A stretch of 64,000 nucleotides of DNA from the NCBI RefSeq assembly GCF_000428145.1, contig NZ_ATZJ01000001.1:186001-250000 (forward strand). Direction: 5' to 3'. A model generated the notes under the pieces. It did not search any database. It saw only the letters and a list, made by a program, of their open reading frames with translations, and had not been told where the DNA came from. Origin of the DNA: Chitinilyticum litopenaei DSM 21440. Its GTDB lineage: Bacteria; Pseudomonadota; Gammaproteobacteria; Burkholderiales; Chitinibacteraceae. Shown piece by piece: positions 1 to 9,389 of the stretch. Made by a program: the position numbers and the translations under genes. The first letter of the stretch is position 1; the number at the start of each line of letters is the position of its first letter.

Positions 1-38
1 ATCAGCGCGAATACAAGATTTGGCTGGAGAGCAATACA

Positions 39-641
39 GTGAAGGGTATTTGTGCATTGCCCGACGAGGCCGAGGCGGGCGGGCAAAGCTATTACCTGCT
101 GGATGAGGAAGATGAGGCGCTGCTGAGCGCGGCCCTGCAGCGCATGGCCGCCAGCCTGCTGCCCGCCTGCCGGCCGGGCTACAGCGAGCTGCTGGCCTTT
201 CTGGGCCACTGCATTGGTGAGGAGCAGGCTGCACGGCTGTTTGATGCGCGCATCGGCAGCTTTCCCGCCGATGTCCGCCTGCGCTGGGCGCTGCTGGCCG
301 ACGTGCTCGACGAAGCGGGGCAGCTGACCAGCTTCGAGTGGCAGGCCTGGCACGATGAAGGCGTGGCCCTGCTCAATACCCTGCCGATTGTCGCCGCGCG
401 CGACATCCACATCCCCGAACCCGATGGCCGCGCCCGCCGCGCCGTGCTGGATGCCGACGATCCCCGTGCCGCCATGTTCGATTACTTCCGCCTCTATCTG
501 GACGAGGCCGAGCTGATGCTGGTGGCGCTGGGCAGCGAGCTGGCCGATTTCCAGACCTTTGTCGTGCTGCCGCTGGACGACTATCGCGCCGCCCGTGCGC
601 TGGCGCAATGCAGTAGCCTGGGGCTGGCCGCGCAGTGGTAG
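39..641 (+). CDS. Hypothetical protein, possibly 5'-truncated by the window
   Basis: An acidic protein of about 200 residues with no signal peptide or membrane segment; I do not recognise the family. The chosen GTG has a GGAGAG box 7 nt upstream, so a start here is plausible. However, the same frame stays open to the left edge of the window, so the real gene may begin further upstream. Base composition and codon use match the neighbours. It ends before an AT-richer gap of about 115 nt that leads into the RTX protease gene and may hold that gene's promoter. No function is proposed. Confidence 0.6.
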   Translation: MKGICALPDEAEAGGQSYYLLDEEDEALLSAALQRMAASLLPACRPGYSELLAFLGHCIGEEQAARLFDARIGSFPADVRLRWALLADVLDEAGQLTSFEWQAWHDEGVALLNTLPIVAARDIHIPEPDGRARRAVLDADDPRAAMFDYFRLYLDEAELMLVALGSELADFQTFVVLPLDDYRAARALAQCSSLGLAAQW

Positions 642-758
642 CGGCACCGTTTATCCGAATATCATGAAAATCTAATGAACGGTATTAATCCCTGAAAAAA
701 GAGTGTGTTAGCATTACTTACGGTCGCGCTGTAAGCACAAGCCAGCCCGATCCGCTCT

Positions 759-3700
759 TTGCCAACACCGACGGGGTACGCCATGACTGCAGCCAACTGG
801 ACCAATCAGCAGGTGATTGATCAGCTCAATTCTGGCGAGAAATGGACCGGCTCCACCATCACCTATGCCTTCCCCACGCTGGCTTCGGGCATGTTTTCGC
901 AGGGCGAGGCGACCGGATTCAAGGCGGCAACGGCCAGCCAGCAAGTCTGGCTGAAGCTGGCGCTGCAAAGCTGGGATGAACTGATTCCGCAGAGCTTTGC
1001 GCAAGTCAGCAGCGGCTCGAACATCGAGCTCGCCTATACCACCACCAATATCAGCTACGCCCACGCCTACCATCCCACCATCGGCAGCGTGTGGTTCAAT
1101 GCCGGCCACACATCGCTGACCAGCACCACGGTCGGTTCCTACGGCTACATGGCCGCCATGCACGAGATCGGTCATGCCATGGGGCTGGAGCACATGGGCA
1201 ACTACAACGGCGGCGGCAGCTGGACACCGTCGTCCTACCAGGATTCGGCCGTCTTTTCGATCATGTCCTACTTCGGCCCGCAGGGGGCTGCGCCACTGTA
1301 CAGCGCCGAGGTCATGCAGGCCGACTGGACGGCCGCCAACGGCGTCACCTATTCGGCGCAAACGCCGATGCTGCACGACATCATGGCCATCCAGGCCATG
1401 TATGGCGTCTCGACCACCACGCGGCTGGGCGACACCGTTTACGGCTTTGGCAGCAATGTCAGCGGCACGGCGCGCGAAATCTACGACTTCAGCTTCAACC
1501 AGAACCCCATCCTGACGATCTTCGACTCGGGCGGCACCGACACGCTCAACCTCGCCGGCTGGAGCAGCAATTCGACCGTCTACCTGCAAAGCGGCAAGTA
1601 TTCCTCGTGCAACAACATGAGCAACAACATCGCCATCGCCTACGGTTGCGTGATCGAGAACGCCACAACCGGCAATGGCAATGACTTCCTGCAGGGCAAC
1701 GACGTGGCCAACCGCCTGGAAGCCGGCGGCGGCAACGACAGGCTGGAAGGTGGTGGCGGCAATGACTGGCTCTATGGCGGCGCTGGCATCGATACCGCGC
1801 TGGTGACCGGCTACTACGCGCAATACTCCTTCACCTATGATCCGGAAACCCAGGGTTTCTCGATGCAGGGCGGCAATACCGGGCTGGATTGGCTCTTCGG
1901 TTTTGAATACGTGCAATTTGGCGACGCACTGAAAACCGTGCAGGATCTGCTGGCCAGCAGTGGCAGTGGTTCGTCGGGCAGTACCGACACGTTTGCACCG
2001 ACACTGCTGAGCTCCTCGCCGGCCGACAATGGCAGCGATGTTGCGGTCGGCAGCAATATCGTGCTGACCTTCAGCGAGGCCGTCGTTGCCGGCAACGGGC
2101 TGATTCGCGTGCACAAGGCCGATGGCAGCGTGGCAATGAGCATTGCCGCCAATGACGCCAGCCAGGTTGCCATCAGCGGCAGCACGGTGACCATCAATCC
2201 GGCCAATGACCTGCTGGGTGGCCAGTCCTACTACGTCACCGTCGAGCAGGGCGCGCTGCGTGACCTCAGCGGCAACGGTTTTGCCGGCATTGCCGATGCC
2301 GCGACGCTGAATTTCAGCACCAAGAGCACGACCACCACCGTCTCCAGTGTTGATGATTACGCCAACAGCACCGCCACGACCGGCGTGGTGCTGGTCAATG
2401 GCGCGGCCAGCAGCGGCGCGATCAACTACACCGACGATGTCGATGTCTTCAAGGTAGCGCTGACTGCCGGCAAGACCTATGTCTTCGACCTGCAGCGCAG
2501 TGGCGACGCCGGTTTGAGCAATCCCTACCTTGAGCTTTACAGCCCCTATCTGAGCTTTGTCGCCTACAACGACGATGGCGGCGGCAATGGCAATGCACGC
2601 ATCACCGTCAAGGTCAGCCTCACCGGCAACTACTATCTGGCTGCCTGGGATGCCGGCGCCGGCACCGGCCACTACACGCTGAAAGCCGCGCTGGCCGACC
2701 TCGTCGCCCCGACGCTGACGCTCGCCAGCCCGAACAATGGCCGCACCGATGTCGCGACCAACAGCAACATCACGCTGACCTTCAGCGAGGCAATCAAGGC
2801 CGGCAGTGGCCAGATCCAGATATTCAAGCTGTCCGGCGAACTGGTGCACAGCATCAATATCAGCGACAGCAGTCAGGTCAGCATCAGCGGCAGCACGCTG
2901 ACGATCAATCCGGTGCAGGATCTGGACGCCAGCACCGTCTATTACGTCAAGATGGCCAGTGGCGTGGTGAAAGACCTGGCCGGCAACAACTACGCCGGGC
3001 TCAATACCACGACCGCGCTGAAATTCACTACCGGCCTGAAAACCATCGAAGGCACGGCTGGTGACGATACGCTGAACGGCGGCGCGCAGAACGAGAAGCT
3101 GCTGGGCCAGAACGGCAATGACACGCTGGATGGCGGCGCCGGCGCCGATGTACTGATTGGCGGCAGCGGCCATGACCGCTACTTTGTCGACAATATTGGC
3201 GACAAGGTGCAGGAAACCAGCAGCGTTGCCGGCGAAATCGACAGCGTCTTCAGCTCGGTCAACTTCACGCTGGGCGCCAATCTGGAAAACCTCACACTGC
3301 TTGGCAGCGCCAGCCTCAGCGGCACCGGCAATGCCCTGGCCAATACGCTCACCGGCAATGCGGGCAACAATATCCTGAATGGCGGAAACGGCAACGACGT
3401 GCTGGACGGTGGCGCTGGCGCCGATACCCTTAACGGCGGTTATGGCGCCGACACCTACCATGTCGACCACGTGCTGGACAGGATCGTCGAGATCGGGACC
3501 GACATCGACACCGTCCATGCCAGTGTCGATTACACGCTGGCCGCCGGGGTGGAGCGTTTGCTGCTGACCGGCAGCGCCGCACTGACCGGCCGCGGCAATA
3601 CGCTCAACAATGTCCTGCAGGGCAATGACGGCAACAACATCCTGATTGGCGGCGGCGGCGCCGACCAGCTGCAGGGCGGGCTGGGGGCCGATGCCTTTGT

Positions 3701-3995
3701 CTTCCTGGCCTATGCCGAACTCGGCCTTGGCAGCCGGCGCGATGTCATCCTCGACTTCAATGCCGCCGAAGGCGACCGCATCGACCTTTCGGCGCTTGAT
3801 GCCGTGCCGGCCACCACGACCGTCAATAATGCCTTCACCTTTATCGGCGGCAATGCCTTCAGCGGCAACGCCACCGGCCAGGTGCGCTTTGCCGACGGCG
3901 TGCTGCAGATCAGCAACGACGCCGATCTGGCCGCCGAGTACGAAATCCAGCTGCTGGGCGTGACCACGCTGGATGTCAGCGCACTCTTGCTGTAA
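759..3995 (+). CDS. Secreted serralysin-type zinc metalloprotease with Ig-like, PPC and RTX domains
   Basis: A 1078-residue M10 family metallopeptidase. The zinc site HEIGHAMGLEH is at residues 135-145 and the Met-turn SIMSY follows, with its Met near 169, so the catalytic domain fills about the first 215 residues. A serralysin-type M10_C segment follows with a first block of GGxGxD-type RTX repeats (about 305-345). Then come a Big_5 bacterial Ig-like domain (about 409-520), a PPC-like domain (about 530-645), a second Big_5 domain (about 647-755), a long RTX block (about 760-1000) and a C-terminal segment ending in DVSALLL. RTX repeats, no Sec signal and this tail fit type I secretion with calcium-induced folding outside the cell. 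No secretion genes lie nearby. The TTG start keeps a TGYA-type leader resembling that of the family; an ATG at 783 is the alternative. Confidence 0.93.
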   Translation: MPTPTGYAMTAANWTNQQVIDQLNSGEKWTGSTITYAFPTLASGMFSQGEATGFKAATASQQVWLKLALQSWDELIPQSFAQVSSGSNIELAYTTTNISYAHAYHPTIGSVWFNAGHTSLTSTTVGSYGYMAAMHEIGHAMGLEHMGNYNGGGSWTPSSYQDSAVFSIMSYFGPQGAAPLYSAEVMQADWTAANGVTYSAQTPMLHDIMAIQAMYGVSTTTRLGDTVYGFGSNVSGTAREIYDFSFNQNPILTIFDSGGTDTLNLAGWSSNSTVYLQSGKYSSCNNMSNNIAIAYGCVIENATTGNGNDFLQGNDVANRLEAGGGNDRLEGGGGNDWLYGGAGIDTALVTGYYAQYSFTYDPETQGFSMQGGNTGLDWLFGFEYVQFGDALKTVQDLLASSGSGSSGSTDTFAPTLLSSSPADNGSDVAVGSNIVLTFSEAVVAGNGLIRVHKADGSVAMSIAANDASQVAISGSTVTINPANDLLGGQSYYVTVEQGALRDLSGNGFAGIADAATLNFSTKSTTTTVSSVDDYANSTATTGVVLVNGAASSGAINYTDDVDVFKVALTAGKTYVFDLQRSGDAGLSNPYLELYSPYLSFVAYNDDGGGNGNARITVKVSLTGNYYLAAWDAGAGTGHYTLKAALADLVAPTLTLASPNNGRTDVATNSNITLTFSEAIKAGSGQIQIFKLSGELVHSINISDSSQVSISGSTLTINPVQDLDASTVYYVKMASGVVKDLAGNNYAGLNTTTALKFTTGLKTIEGTAGDDTLNGGAQNEKLLGQNGNDTLDGGAGADVLIGGSGHDRYFVDNIGDKVQETSSVAGEIDSVFSSVNFTLGANLENLTLLGSASLSGTGNALANTLTGNAGNNILNGGNGNDVLDGGAGADTLNGGYGADTYHVDHVLDRIVEIGTDIDTVHASVDYTLAAGVERLLLTGSAALTGRGNTLNNVLQGNDGNNILIGGGGADQLQGGLGADAFVFLAYAELGLGSRRDVILDFNAAEGDRIDLSALDAVPATTTVNNAFTFIGGNAFSGNATGQVRFADGVLQISNDADLAAEYEIQLLGVTTLDVSALLL

Positions 3996-4015
3996 GCCTG
4001 TACCCTCCCGCACGC

Positions 4016-4052
4016 AGGGCTTGCCCGCCATCCGGCGCGCAAGCCCTTTTCT
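4016..4052 (+). terminator. Rho-independent terminator of the RTX protease gene
   Basis: A perfect 9-bp stem, AGGGCTTGC with GCAAGCCCT, encloses a 14-nt loop and is followed by TTTCT. It starts 20 nt after the protease stop codon and ends 40 nt before the next start, so it separates the two transcription units. Confidence 0.85.
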
Positions 4053-4091
4053 ATGGTAAAAACGACGGATTGTTTGCCTGGACGAGCGCGC

Positions 4092-4540
<449 letters not shown>

Positions 4541-4547
<7 letters not shown>

Positions 4548-5338
4548 CGCTGATCCTCGCCTGCCTGGCTGTCGGCGGCGTCGCCGGTGTGCTGGCCGGC
4601 CTCTTGGGCGTCGGCGGCGGGCTGGTCATCGTGCCGGCGCTGCTGCTGGTGCTGCCGCTGGCCGGTGTGCCGGCCAGCCATATCCAGCACGTGGCGCTGG
4701 GCACCTCGCTGGCAACCATCATGTTTACCGGCGCGGCCAGCATGCTCGCGCATCACCGCCGCGGCAGCGTGCGCTGGTCCGTGGTGCGCGGCATCGCGCC
4801 CGGCATCGTCGTCGGCACCTTCGCCGGTGCGCAGCTGGCCGGGCGGATGTCCGGCGCGCTGCTGCAATGGATCTTTGTGCTGTTCGCCTATCTGGTCGCC
4901 TGGCAGATGCTGGCGCAGCGCCAGACCGGCCCAGCGCGGAGCTTGCCCGGCACGGCGGGGCTGGGCGCGGCCGGCGGCGTGATCGGCGTCGCGTCGAGCT
5001 GGGTCGGCATCGGCGGCGGCTCGCTGTCGGTGCCTTTCCTGAGCTGGTGCGGCGTGCCGCTGCGCGAGGCGATCGGCAGCTCGGCGGCGATCGGCGTGGT
5101 GATCGCGCTGGCCGGTTCGGTCGGCTATGTGATCAGTGGCATGGGTATTGCCGGCTTGCCCAATTACAGCATGGGCTTCATTTATATACCCGCCTTTGTC
5201 TTGATCGTGCTGGCCAGCATGCCGCTGACTCGCGTCGGCGCCGCGCTGGCGCACCGCCTGCCGGTGGTCACCCTGAAAAAACTGTTCGCCGGGCTGCTGA
5301 TCGTGTTGGCGAGCAAAATGCTGTATGGCCTACTGTAA
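4541..5338 (+). CDS. TauE/SafE (TSUP) family membrane permease
   Basis: A 265-residue integral membrane protein with about eight hydrophobic segments. It has the two-fold internal repeat of the TSUP family: GLLGVGGGLVIVPALLL near the N-terminus is echoed by SSWVGIGGGSLSVPFL in the second half. TSUP proteins are thought to export or import sulfur-containing organic anions such as sulfite or sulfoacetate; the substrate here cannot be inferred. Translation likely couples to the upstream EVE gene through a 7-nt overlap, and the 3' end overlaps the next gene by 14 nt, so the three genes form one operon. Confidence 0.9.
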
Positions 5339-5744
5339 ACACCTTCTCGCCCTGCTGGCCTTTCTGCTGCTCGCGCCGCTGGCCCTGGCCAGCGGTGACG
5401 CCGGCGCGGCAAACCCCGCCCCCAGCCAGGATTGCCGCGACGCGCTGCAAGCCTTGCAGCAACACATCAATCACCACCAGGGCCAGCTCAGCGCCGCCGA
5501 GCTCGACGTCTCGCCGCAGGGCGACCGCGTGCGGCTGGCCTGCGACGGCAGCCCGCAGGCCTACCAGCGCAGCCTCGCGCACATCATCCGCCCCCTGCTG
5601 CCCACCCCGGCCGCAGTCAGCGCCCCGCTGGACGACACGCCCTGGTATGGGCCGGATGGCCCGCTGGAAACCGCCGTGGTCTTGCTGGGGATCGCGGCAA
5701 TCATCGCCGGCTACCACTGGGATGGCGTGATCGTCGTGCATTGA
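5325..5744 (+). CDS. Small exported or membrane-anchored hypothetical protein
   Basis: A 139-residue protein with an N-terminal signal peptide (hydrophobic LLALLAFLLLAPLALA, cleavage after about residue 22). A mostly polar region with two cysteines (QDCRDAL and RLACDG) follows, then a C-terminal hydrophobic stretch (AVVLLGIAAIIAGY) that may be a membrane anchor. I do not recognise the family. It overlaps the TSUP gene by 14 nt and should be co-transcribed with it. The cysteine pair could form a periplasmic disulfide. The gene ends about 60 nt before the 265-bp inverted-repeat element. Confidence 0.7.
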   Translation: MAYCKHLLALLAFLLLAPLALASGDAGAANPAPSQDCRDALQALQQHINHHQGQLSAAELDVSPQGDRVRLACDGSPQAYQRSLAHIIRPLLPTPAAVSAPLDDTPWYGPDGPLETAVVLLGIAAIIAGYHWDGVIVVH

Positions 5745-5802
5745 GGCGGCAAATCGGCTACCTTGACACGCTACCCGCTGACGCGGGGTGATCATGAACC
5801 TA

Positions 5803-6067
5803 GGCTCTGTTGAGGTTTGATTAGTTTTTACGCAGCCCCGCCAGCTTGCCGGGGTGCGAAACAGCGCTACAGCAAGTACGAGTACTTGCGAGCATTGGTG
5901 ACAAAGCCTCCGGCAAGAATGGCGGGGCTGCCCTGCGGGCGATGGGCTCTTTTGCCTCATTGCGGCGTTATTCGCCGCTGACAGTACTGGTACTGCGGCG
6001 CACCGAATGCCTTGCACTGAGGCAAAAGAGCCCATCGCGTAAAAATTAATCAAACCTCAACAGAGCC
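5803..6067. repeat. 265-bp nested inverted-repeat element (MITE-like)
   Basis: The terminal inverted repeats are 31 bp and match at 30 positions; they begin GGCTCTGTTGAGGTTTGA on the left and end with the reverse complement on the right. The element is flanked on both sides by TA within CCTA/TAGG, compatible with a TA or CTAG target duplication. Inside lie two more palindromes. One pairs 5833-5852 with 5910-5930 and encloses a GCAAGTAC/GTACTTGC hairpin. The other pairs 5941-5959 with 6018-6036 over a perfect 19 bp. No transposase frame is present. A fragment of the same element lies at 43085-43125. This 338-nt gap holds nothing else besides the ribosome-binding site of the next gene. Confidence 0.85.
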
Positions 6068-6082
6068 TAGGGAGGGCTGCCC

Positions 6083-6676
6083 GTGCTGCGACTGCTGACC
6101 ATCGCCTGTCTTGCGCTGCTGCTGGCGCAGCACCTTGCACGCGCCGAACCCGCCATCGTTCAGGTACAAAGCAGCAGCGAGCGCGGCCACGTGCTGCTCA
6201 AGGCCAGCTTTCGTGCCGCCGTGCCGCGCGGCCTGGCCTTTGCCGTGCTGACCGATTTTGACCACATGGCCGAATTTGTTCCCAATCTGCGCAGCAGCCG
6301 CGTACTGGCCCGCCAGGGCAATGTGTTCAGCATCGCCCAGCAGGGCGAGTACCGTTATGGCCTGCTGTCGTTCAGCTTCGACTCGCAGCGGCGCATCGAA
6401 CTGCACGGACTGGACAGCATCGCCGCGCAGGCGCTCGACACCGCGAACGGCCAGTACCGCAGTCTGACCCGGCTCAGCGACGATGCCGGGCAGACACTGG
6501 TGCAGTTCCAGGCCGACTGGGTGCCGGCCAATGGCCTCTTGGCCAGCATTGCCGAATCCTATCTGCGCGAGCAGGTCGAGCAGCAGTTTCGCGCCATGCT
6601 CGGCGAAATGGGCAACCGCGCCGCGCGCATGCCCAAGAGCGCGTCCGCTGCAGCCTACGCCAACAGGGTTGACTGA
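6083..6676 (+). CDS. Exported SRPBCC-fold protein (START/Coq10-like)
   Basis: A 197-residue protein with a signal peptide (LLTIACLALLLAQHLARA) followed by an SRPBCC helix-grip domain of the polyketide-cyclase/Coq10 type. The characteristic segment FAVLTDFDHMAEFVPNLRSS is visible. Such domains bind hydrophobic ligands; the ligand here is unknown. The GTG start has GGAGG 7 nt upstream. That Shine-Dalgarno begins 4 nt beyond the inverted-repeat element at 5803-6067, so any upstream transcription must cross the element or start in it. A clear paralogue lies at 13545-14117. Confidence 0.8.
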   Translation: MLRLLTIACLALLLAQHLARAEPAIVQVQSSSERGHVLLKASFRAAVPRGLAFAVLTDFDHMAEFVPNLRSSRVLARQGNVFSIAQQGEYRYGLLSFSFDSQRRIELHGLDSIAAQALDTANGQYRSLTRLSDDAGQTLVQFQADWVPANGLLASIAESYLREQVEQQFRAMLGEMGNRAARMPKSASAAAYANRVD

Positions 6677-6718
6677 GGCCGCAGCCTTTCCGTGATCTCC
6701 CGGCATGCCTTGTGCATA

Positions 6719-6762
6719 TTCACACATTTCGTAATTGAGTTACTTTGTGTGAAGAGTAATAT
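6719..6762 (+). promoter_or_regulatory. Candidate promoter with an 8-bp inverted repeat
   Basis: An AT-rich stretch in GC-rich surroundings upstream of the 71-residue gene. It holds TTCACACA (6719-6726) and TGTGTGAA (6746-6753), perfect 8-bp inverted arms separated by 19 nt. Overlapping them is a possible -35 TTGAGT (6735-6740) and -10 TAATAT (6757-6762) with 16-nt spacing. A dimeric regulator could bind here. The assignment rests on sequence pattern only. Confidence 0.35.
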
Positions 6763-6800
6763 ATGTAGCAATACTACATCAACAGCACAAGGAGACCATC

Positions 6801-7016
6801 ATGCTGAAGCTGCTTTCATCGCTTGTCGACGCCGTTTCCGGCCGCCAGTACCTGATTCCCGTCAACGCCCGCGTCAACCGCAGCGCCGGCCTCACTTCCG
6901 CCGAGAAGATCGACGGCCGCGTGCTGAAGATCGACGGCGATCTCGCGCAAGTCTGCTGGCCCAGGGGCGAAAAAACCCGCGAATACCTCGGCGATCTGGT
7001 CGTCATCGCCGAATAA
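6801..7016 (+). CDS. Small conserved-looking hypothetical protein
   Basis: A 71-residue soluble protein beginning MLKLLSSLVDAVSGRQYLIP, with a basic middle (NARVNRS) and an acidic C-terminus. No membrane segment, signal peptide or known motif was recognised. The ATG has AGGAG 7 nt upstream and an AT-rich promoter-like region, which together with normal codon use supports a real gene. The downstream 128 nt before the NADH dehydrogenase gene show no clear terminator. Confidence 0.7.
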   Translation: MLKLLSSLVDAVSGRQYLIPVNARVNRSAGLTSAEKIDGRVLKIDGDLAQVCWPRGEKTREYLGDLVVIAE

Positions 7017-7144
7017 GCGCTGCGCCACCTGCCCGGCCGTTGCACGCGAGGCGCCGGGCGCCGCCACGAATGGCCTACGCTGTAGCGTGAGCCACCACTT
7101 GCGCGCTGTCCTTAGGACGAGCGCAGCCGCACGGGAATCGCACC

Positions 7145-8446
7145 ATGAGCAAACTGCACCGTATCGTGATCGTCGGCGGCGGCGCCGGCGGACTGGAACT
7201 GGCAACGCGGCTGGGCCGCACGCTCGGCAGCGGCAAGCGCGCCGAAATCGTGCTGGTCGACGGCTCGCCGACGCACATCTGGAAACCGCTGCTGCACGAG
7301 GTGGCCACCGGCGCGCTCAATACCGGCGAGGACGAGGTCAATTATTTCGGCCACGCCTGGCGCAATGGCTACCGCTTTGAATTCGGCTGGATGGCGGGTC
7401 TCGATCGCGAGCGCAAGGCGATCCATATCGCCCCGGTGCTGGCCGCTGACGGCAGCGAACTGGCCGCCGCGCGCGAAATCACTTACGACACCGTCGTGCT
7501 GGCGCTGGGCGCGATCGCCAACGATTTCGGCACGCCGGGTGCGCAAGCGCACTGCATGTTCCTCAACACGCCGGATGACGCCGAACGGCTGCGCCGCCGC
7601 ATCCTTGACCTGAGCTTCGCGGTGTCATCGGGCGGCAACCCGGTGCAGAAGCTGGCCATCGGCATCGTCGGCGCCGGCCCCACCGGCGTCGAGCTGGCCG
7701 CCGAGATCGACCACACCATCCGCGAAATGCACAACCTCGGCGCCAGTCTCAGCCCCGCGCAGCTGGAAATCACCATCATCGAGGGCGCGCCGCGCATCCT
7801 GTCGGGCGCACCCGAATCGCTGTCCGAGTACGCCACCGCCGCGCTGGCCGAGCGCGGCATTCTGGTCGCCTGCAACAGCCGCGTCGCCGCAGTGACGGAG
7901 GACGGCTTCGAGCTGGCCGACGGACGCCGCATCCATGCCGACATCCGCGTGTGGGCCGCCGGCGTGAAGGCCGCCGACTGGCTGACCACGCTGGGGCTGG
8001 CCACCAACCGTCTGAACCAGATCGAGGTGACCACCACGCTGCAGACGCTGACCGACCCGAACGTGTTCGCGATTGGCGACTGCGCCGCCGCGCCCAATGG
8101 CGAGGGCGGCCCGGCGCTGCCGGCGACCGCGCAGGTCGCCCACCAGCAGGCCAGCTGGCTGGCCGGCGCGCTGAACGACCGCCTGGCCGGGCGCGAGGTG
8201 AAGCCCTTCGTCTTCAAGCCGCAGGGCATCATGGTGTCGCTGGGCAAGCACACGGCGGTCGGCAGCCTCGCGGCCATCGTCGGTCCGCAGCGCAATTACT
8301 ATGTGGAAGGGCGCGGCGCCAAGCTGATCTACGCCTCGCTCTACCGCCTGCACCAGGCCGCCGTGCACGGCTGGATCCTCGCCGGTCTCCTGTGGATAGG
8401 CGACAAGCTGCGCCGCGTCGCCAGGCCGACGCTGAAGCTGCACTGA
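7145..8446 (+). CDS. ndh: Type II NADH dehydrogenase (NDH-2)
   Basis: A 433-residue FAD-dependent enzyme that oxidises NADH and passes electrons to quinone at the inner membrane without pumping protons. The N-terminal FAD site IVGGGAGGLELA is at about residues 9-20. The WKPLLHEVATGALN segment matches E. coli Ndh closely. The NADH-binding GAGPTGVELAAEI begins near 176, and the second FAD motif NVFAIGDCAA is near 307-316. The C-terminus, with ASLYRLHQAAVHGWILAG, is the expected membrane-associating helix region, and the protein ends PTLKLH as in E. coli (PRLKLH). Length is normal for the family. It stands as a single gene. Confidence 0.94.
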   Translation: MSKLHRIVIVGGGAGGLELATRLGRTLGSGKRAEIVLVDGSPTHIWKPLLHEVATGALNTGEDEVNYFGHAWRNGYRFEFGWMAGLDRERKAIHIAPVLAADGSELAAAREITYDTVVLALGAIANDFGTPGAQAHCMFLNTPDDAERLRRRILDLSFAVSSGGNPVQKLAIGIVGAGPTGVELAAEIDHTIREMHNLGASLSPAQLEITIIEGAPRILSGAPESLSEYATAALAERGILVACNSRVAAVTEDGFELADGRRIHADIRVWAAGVKAADWLTTLGLATNRLNQIEVTTTLQTLTDPNVFAIGDCAAAPNGEGGPALPATAQVAHQQASWLAGALNDRLAGREVKPFVFKPQGIMVSLGKHTAVGSLAAIVGPQRNYYVEGRGAKLIYASLYRLHQAAVHGWILAGLLWIGDKLRRVARPTLKLH

Positions 8447-8483
8447 GCATTCAGGCAGACACGAACAAGTGCGATTCGCTACA

Positions 8484-8501
8484 GACTGTTGACAAACAGT
8501 C
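8484..8501 (+). terminator. Hairpin downstream of ndh
   Basis: A perfect 7-bp stem, GACTGTT and AACAGTC, with loop GACA, 38 nt past the ndh stop. It has no T-run, so termination is uncertain; it may instead stabilise the mRNA end. Confidence 0.3.
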
Positions 8502-8553
8502 GGGACCCCATATTGTTGCTGGTGTTTCGCAACTGATTTGAGGCCACTTGGCG

Positions 8554-9168
8554 ATGAAGAGCAAAATTGCAGAAGACTTGGAAATCCTCGGATTGAATTC
8601 TGTAGTTTCTGAATCAATAGCAGATGACATCCTGAATAAAGATGCTCGTTCACTTTTGCATGAAATGTTGATTTCTGGGCTATGGAAACTTGTTATTGAT
8701 GAAACAAAGCCTGAGCTGCTTGCGAAAATAGGCGGCGCCACAGTACGCAGGTTGCTGGATAGTGGCCACGATGTGGAGGATTTGGTTGATGTCGTTCGCG
8801 AAACTCAGGTAGATATGCTCTATAACATGGCCCAGCTTATTGATTGGCCAACAGAGCATGTGAGTATTTCTGAACAGTTGGAAACGGAGATTAATGTCCG
8901 TTTTACGAAAATGGGTGGGGCGTCATTGCCAATTTATGGCTTGCATGGCGATGTAATGACGAGAGACCCATCAGGAAGGTCTGGTGAACCACGTTCCCTT
9001 GATGTTCGAAGGCTGCAGAAATTTTCCGATGATAAGAGGGATCAACTTTTGAGATTGGTTCAGGCGGGGAAACTGTCTGAAGCAGCTTTGCTGTGGAAAA
9101 AGCAATGGGGTGGAAATCTGAAAGATTGTCTGAAATCCGTTCAGTCGTTGAAGGGCTTTCTTAAATAA
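8554..9168 (+). CDS. AT-rich orphan gene, hypothetical protein
   Basis: A 204-residue predicted soluble, mostly helical protein beginning MKSKIAEDLEILGLNSVVSE. No family was recognised. The ATG at 8554 is preferred over a TTG 6 nt upstream because GAGG lies 10 nt before the ATG but only 4 nt before the TTG. The gene and its flanks are markedly more AT-rich than all neighbours, with many A/T third positions, which suggests acquisition by transfer. No mobile genes are adjacent. The AT-rich character continues through the following 270-nt gap. Confidence 0.75.
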   Translation: MKSKIAEDLEILGLNSVVSESIADDILNKDARSLLHEMLISGLWKLVIDETKPELLAKIGGATVRRLLDSGHDVEDLVDVVRETQVDMLYNMAQLIDWPTEHVSISEQLETEINVRFTKMGGASLPIYGLHGDVMTRDPSGRSGEPRSLDVRRLQKFSDDKRDQLLRLVQAGKLSEAALLWKKQWGGNLKDCLKSVQSLKGFLK

Positions 9169-9389
9169 GTCTGAGTTTGATGTGGGTGGTTAATTATTTG
9201 GATTTTTGAATTTCCTGTTCAGCTCCCTGTGGGAGAACCAATCCATTTCTGCATACGTTAGTTCAAATTTGATTACATAACAGGCCGCGTCGTGTGCCGT
9301 GCATTTTCCTCTGCATTGCCCTCGACAGCATAGCGTGCATCGATCCACCAACTTCGCCTGAACCGGCCGTCGGACAATCCAGCCTGGAG

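Noticed and set aside
5846..6049. Short open frames inside the 265-bp element
   Set aside because: They are products of the inverted repeats, which translate in both directions, and have no start signals.
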